From: Chloroflexia bacterium SDU3-3
GTDB lineage: Bacteria > Chloroflexota > Chloroflexia > Chloroflexales > Roseiflexaceae
Direction: 5' to 3'
DNA: 64,000 nt
NCBI GenBank assembly: GCA_009268125.1
Contig: WBOU01000001.1
Span: forward strand, 434,001-498,000
Under the pieces are notes generated by a model that saw nothing but the letters and a program-made list of their open reading frames with translations, ran no database searches and was not told the origin of the DNA. The position numbers and the translations under genes are program-made. Of the stretch, positions 61,347 through 64,000 are shown one piece after another (the first letter of the stretch is position 1; each line of letters starts with the position of its first letter).

Positions 61347-61746
61347 ATGATCTAGCCATCCTGCTTGAGAACCAGCCCGGCGCTCTGGCGAAGATGGGCG
61401 AGGCCCTGGGCCGCGGGGGGTAAGCATCGAGGGCGGCGGCGCGTGGGTGGCCGATGGGCGCGGGGTGGCGCACTTCCTCTTCGCCGACGGCGCGGCGGCG
61501 CGGCGGGCGCTTGAAGATGCGGGCATCCACGTGCTTGAAGAGCGCGAGGTGCTGATCCAGAAGCTACGGCAGGATGTGCCCGGCCAGCTCGGCCTGCTGA
61601 CCAGACAGATGGCCGAGGCCGGGGTAAACATCGAAGTGCTCTACAGCGACCACAGCCACCAGCTTATTCTCGTAGTCGACGACCACGCGCGCGGGCGGGC
61701 GGTCTCGGAGGCGTGGCAAAAATCGGTCTCGTCGCCAAACCGCTAG
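61343..61746 (+). pseudogene. ACT-domain protein with an apparent -1 nt frameshift
   Basis: The first frame reads MNDLAILLENQPGALAKMGE, then ALGRGG and stops at 61421-61423. The second frame continues as VSIEGGGAWVADGRGVAHFL, through LEEREVLIQKLRQDVPGQLG, to KSVSSPNR at 61746. Together they make a normal ACT-domain protein of about 134 residues with two ACT-like beta-alpha-beta units. The shift falls at a run of six G (61415-61420): one more G would restore GRGGVSIEGGG. The ATG overlaps the OsmC stop (ATGA). It may be a sequencing error, a pseudogene or a slippage switch. Confidence 0.8.
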
Positions 61747-61756
61747 GGGGAGAGCG

Positions 61757-61991
61757 TTTCACCACGAAGACTCGAAGACCCGAAGAACAAAAGACCATTT
61801 ACCACCAAGACGCCAAGGCTCCAAGATCTGCAAAAGACCATTTCACCACGAAGACGCGAGGGCACGAAGCAGGGAAGGACGTTTACCACCAAGACGCCAA
61901 GGCTCCAAGTTTCGCGAGAGACCGGTTTACCACCAAGACGCGAAGACACGAGGCGGGGAGAGCTGTTTAGCTCCAAGGCTCCAAGGCCCCG
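61757..61991 (+). repeat. Array of six dispersed-repeat units at about 42-nt spacing
   Basis: Unit starts are at 61757, 61798, 61841, 61882, 61926 and 61966. Units alternate between TTTCACCACGAAGACNCGAR and TTTACCACCAAGACGCCAAG plus GCTCCAAG, with short variable joins (e.g. AACAAAAGACCA). The last is TTTAGCTCCAAGGCTCCAAG. The regular spacing is CRISPR-like at first view, but units vary and there is no cas gene. Confidence 0.85.
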
Positions 61992-62047
61992 AGAAAGAGG
62001 AGAGCGCAGGCATATAGGCGCAGCAGCGGCGGGATACCGCACAAAGA

Positions 62048-62094
62048 AGCCGCCGCCCTATGCCCAGATCAGATCTGGGCGTGGGGCGGCGGCT
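62048..62094 (-). terminator. Two-part hairpin covering the end of the membrane protein gene
   Basis: Outer stem AGCCGCCGCCC (62048-62058) with 62084-62094 and inner stem GCCCAGATC (62062-62070) with 62072-62080. The minus-strand stop (62069-62071) sits in the inner loop. It should terminate transcription of the gene. Confidence 0.7.
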
Positions 62095-62545
62095 CGCTGC
62101 CTGTTGTGGCCTGCCTATTCAGGAAGGCCAGAAGCATTTTTATGGCATTCAGCAGATACCAGACAAGATAAACGCCAGTGAGCACGACCCAGAAGACTGG
62201 CTTCACGACAAAGCTCACCAGATCGAGGTCAGGCGTAGCGTATTCCGGTAGGCCGCTGAGGCCGTAGGCAATGTTGATCTTGGCCCCTTTTTGCGTATTC
62301 TGCCAGATCGTATAGGGGGTGGGGACTTTCACCTGCTCGCGCTTCGGGCCGCCAATCGTCACACACTCCAGATAGTACGAGTGCTGAGAACTATCTTTGC
62401 TCACCACCTGCGCCTGCACCAAGCGCGCCCCTGGGATCTTCCCCATGACCTGGAGATTGGTACACAGATCGAGCGCGTTATACAAAAACGCACCGATCAT
62501 CAGCAAAGTAAACAGCGTCGGATCGAACTCACTGCGGCGACGCAT
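62069..62545 (-). CDS. Two-helix membrane protein of unknown function
   Basis: 158 residues; ATG preceded by AAGGAGTG. The first helix (about 10-30, TLFTLLMIGAFLYNALDLCT) and the second (about 112-140, VVKPVFWVVLTGVYLVWYLL) enclose a soluble beta-rich domain of about 75 residues with VVSKDSSQHSYYLECVTIGG. The layout resembles DUF3592-type proteins but the match is not firm. Function unknown. Confidence 0.6.
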   Translation of the reverse strand: MRRRSEFDPTLFTLLMIGAFLYNALDLCTNLQVMGKIPGARLVQAQVVSKDSSQHSYYLECVTIGGPKREQVKVPTPYTIWQNTQKGAKINIAYGLSGLPEYATPDLDLVSFVVKPVFWVVLTGVYLVWYLLNAIKMLLAFLNRQATTGSEPPPHAQI

Positions 62546-62784
62546 AGCGTCACTCCTTCATGTGGCCCACGGCAAGACTGCGCAAAGCCACCTACACCCA
62601 CAGAACAACAGCAGAGCGACAAAAACAAAAACGAATCTTCCAATAGGCGAGCAGAAGCGTGCTATAGTAGACCGATCAGCAGCTGCGCCGCATCGAAAGC
62701 AACGTTATATACGCCCGAACTACGCCGATGTTTCGCAGAAACCAAGAATCTACCACCGCACCACAAAAAGGATCAGATCTCGCC

Positions 62785-63762
62785 ATGCAGCCCACCATCA
62801 AGCCGCCGCGCCTAGAGATCGGCGCGACCATCGGCATCATCGCGCCGTCGAACGCGCTGCTGCCCGCCCGCGAGGAGCACTACCGCCGCAGCGTGGATGC
62901 GCTGCAGCGCCTGGGGTTCCGCACCAAGGAGAGCGCGCAGCTGCGCGAGCGGCACTGGTGGAGCGCGGGCGCTCCCGCTCAGATCGCCGCCGCCATCCAC
63001 GAGCAGTTCGCCGACCCCGAGGTGCATGCCATCGCCACCACGGCGGGCGGGGCCACCGCCATGCTCGTGGCCGACCTGCTGGACTACGACCTGATCCGGC
63101 GCAACCCCAAGCCGTTCATCGGCATGAGCGACATCACCACCTACCAGTGGGCCATGTGGGCGCGCAGCAGGCTGGTGGGCTTCCACGGCAACTGCCTGAC
63201 CGCCGGGTGGAGTGAGTGGTTCGCCGCACACCCCGCGCCGTACCAGCGCGCCATCGAGGCCAGCTACCTGCGGCTGCTCACCGAGCCAGCGCCGCTCGGC
63301 CCGCTGCCCGAGCTGATGCCCTGGGAGACGTGGCGCGAAGGCCGCACCCATGGCGTGCTGCTGGGCGGCCTGCTGCGGCGCTTCGCCGACCTAGCGGGGA
63401 CGCGCTACTTCCCGCCGCTGGAGGTTTTCGACGGGGCCATCCTGTTCTGGGAGGAGGTCGACCGCTCGCTGCCGGACATCACGCTGAACCTAGCCAAGCT
63501 GCGCAGCCTGGGCGTGCTCGACCGCATCGGCGGCATGGTGGTGGGCAAGGTCGCGCTGCCGCCCGAGAGCGTCGCGCCGCACCACCCGAGCCTGCGCGAG
63601 GTGGTGGTGGAGCTGACGGGTGGCGCGGGGGGCTGCCCCATCCTGGCGGGCGTCGATTTTGGCCATGGCGTCTCGATGCTGCCCATGCCGATCGGTGTGG
63701 CGGCGCGGCTGGACAGCGGGACGCGCCTGCTGGAGGTGACCGAGCGGGCGACCGAGGGATAG
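62785..63762 (+). CDS. LD-carboxypeptidase, peptidase family S66
   Basis: 325 residues from the ATG at 62785; a longer frame adds 19 residues. The S66 triad is present: Ser115 in FIGMSDITTYQWAMW, Glu223/Glu224 in ILFWEEVDRSLPD and His294 in DFGHGVSMLPM. The spacing is close to characterised enzymes. LD-carboxypeptidases remove D-Ala from muramoyl-tetrapeptides during peptidoglycan recycling in the cytoplasm; some relatives cleave microcin-type or other peptide conjugates. The gene has no operon partner. Its first 58 bp are duplicated at 59913. Confidence 0.9.
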   Translation: MQPTIKPPRLEIGATIGIIAPSNALLPAREEHYRRSVDALQRLGFRTKESAQLRERHWWSAGAPAQIAAAIHEQFADPEVHAIATTAGGATAMLVADLLDYDLIRRNPKPFIGMSDITTYQWAMWARSRLVGFHGNCLTAGWSEWFAAHPAPYQRAIEASYLRLLTEPAPLGPLPELMPWETWREGRTHGVLLGGLLRRFADLAGTRYFPPLEVFDGAILFWEEVDRSLPDITLNLAKLRSLGVLDRIGGMVVGKVALPPESVAPHHPSLREVVVELTGGAGGCPILAGVDFGHGVSMLPMPIGVAARLDSGTRLLEVTERATEG

Positions 63763-63810
63763 GGAGTAGGGCAATCACAGCACAGTATAAATGTATAGAT
63801 ATAGAAGGCC

Positions 63811-63915
63811 CCTTACCACCAAGACTCCAGGACACCAAGGAAAAAAGGGTGTACTATCACAAGGCGCAAAACACGAAGGGGAAACCGATTGCCCCAAGAT
63901 GCCAGAACGCGAAAA
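63811..63915 (+). repeat. Dispersed CACCAAGG-type repeat, copy 6
   Basis: CCTTACCACCAAGACTCCAG, then GACACCAAGG, and 20 bp on TATCACAAGGCGCAAAACAC then GAAGG, ending with GCCCCAAGATGCCAGAACGC. It follows the S66 peptidase gene and continues near the window edge; the last 80 bp show no gene. Confidence 0.6.
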
Positions 63916-64000
63916 GAGAGCAGACAAAACCCATAGAGCCTGTTCTGCACATTTGGCATCTTTACAACGCCATGGCCACATGCTAGAATCATCGGCGCGG

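Noticed and set aside
61713-61970. 85-residue protein with FTTKTRRHE and YHQDAKAPR segments
   Set aside because: It is the translation of the dispersed repeat array; similar spurious proteins arise from the same repeats elsewhere.
61757-61991. CRISPR array
   Set aside because: Repeat units differ among themselves and alternate in type, the joins are only 10-20 nt and share sequence, and no cas genes are present.

Overview
The window is GC-rich (most genes use G/C at third codon positions) and almost entirely protein coding on both strands. I see no rRNA, tRNA or CRISPR. It most likely comes from a Chloroflexota bacterium, probably class Chloroflexia. This is an inference from several things together: PAS-STAS (RsbR-like) regulators, a secreted protein with paired FPETGH-type repeats, a class II terpene cyclase of the kind known from Herpetosiphon, sugar ABC operons without their own ATPase, and dispersed CACCAAGACGCCAAGG-type intergenic repeats. 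No phylogenetic marker gene is present, so the assignment stays tentative.

Region 1 (1-9,045): a sortase cut by the window edge, a divergent membrane-anchored beta-helix protein, a serine hydrolase, a secreted propeller/FPETGH protein, a PAS-PAS-STAS regulator, a methyltransferase and a DMT-type exporter. The last two converge on a near-perfect 51-bp palindrome that holds both stop codons. Region 2 (9,300-22,300) is the most coherent locus: a LacI-family regulator with a consensus promoter and internal operator, a deacetylase-like protein, a lipoprotein sugar-binding protein, an internal terminator, two MalF/MalG-type permeases, a secreted GH9 glucanase and a large GH38 alpha-mannosidase. It looks like a regulated polysaccharide-utilisation island that borrows an ABC ATPase from elsewhere.

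Region 3 (22,300-36,600): a solo tnpB element (IS200/IS605 family), an extracytoplasmic solute-binding protein paired with a hybrid histidine kinase, an FNT channel, a HAD dehalogenase, a membrane STAS protein, a class II terpene cyclase with an altered DxDD motif, a GT4 glycosyltransferase, a GH67-like protein with C-terminal membrane segments, an HXXEE protein and a TauE/SafE exporter. Several convergent neighbours overlap at their 3' ends.

Region 4 (36,600-51,200) is a patchwork of small enzymes and regulators: VOC, two ABM monooxygenases, a tandem pair of Cys/His-rich 86-residue proteins, an AT-rich YcxB-like gene, a coupled HAD/DUF7793-like pair, F420- and FMN-type reductases, a LysR/Bcr efflux divergon, a MocR/aldo-keto reductase divergon and a GT1 glycosyltransferase. 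Region 5 (51,200-64,000) holds a 21-bp minisatellite, a thioredoxin-type arsenate reductase, a WYL regulator with an epoxide hydrolase and two further alpha/beta hydrolases, a third aldo-keto reductase, a SHOCT protein, an ArsR/OsmC divergon, a frameshifted ACT-domain gene, a regularly spaced repeat array and an S66 LD-carboxypeptidase whose first 18 codons are also duplicated as a dead fragment 2.9 kb upstream.

Gene starts were moved inward from the longest frame wherever a Shine-Dalgarno sequence, promoter or domain boundary required it. All functions are read from motifs by eye; no database search was possible.
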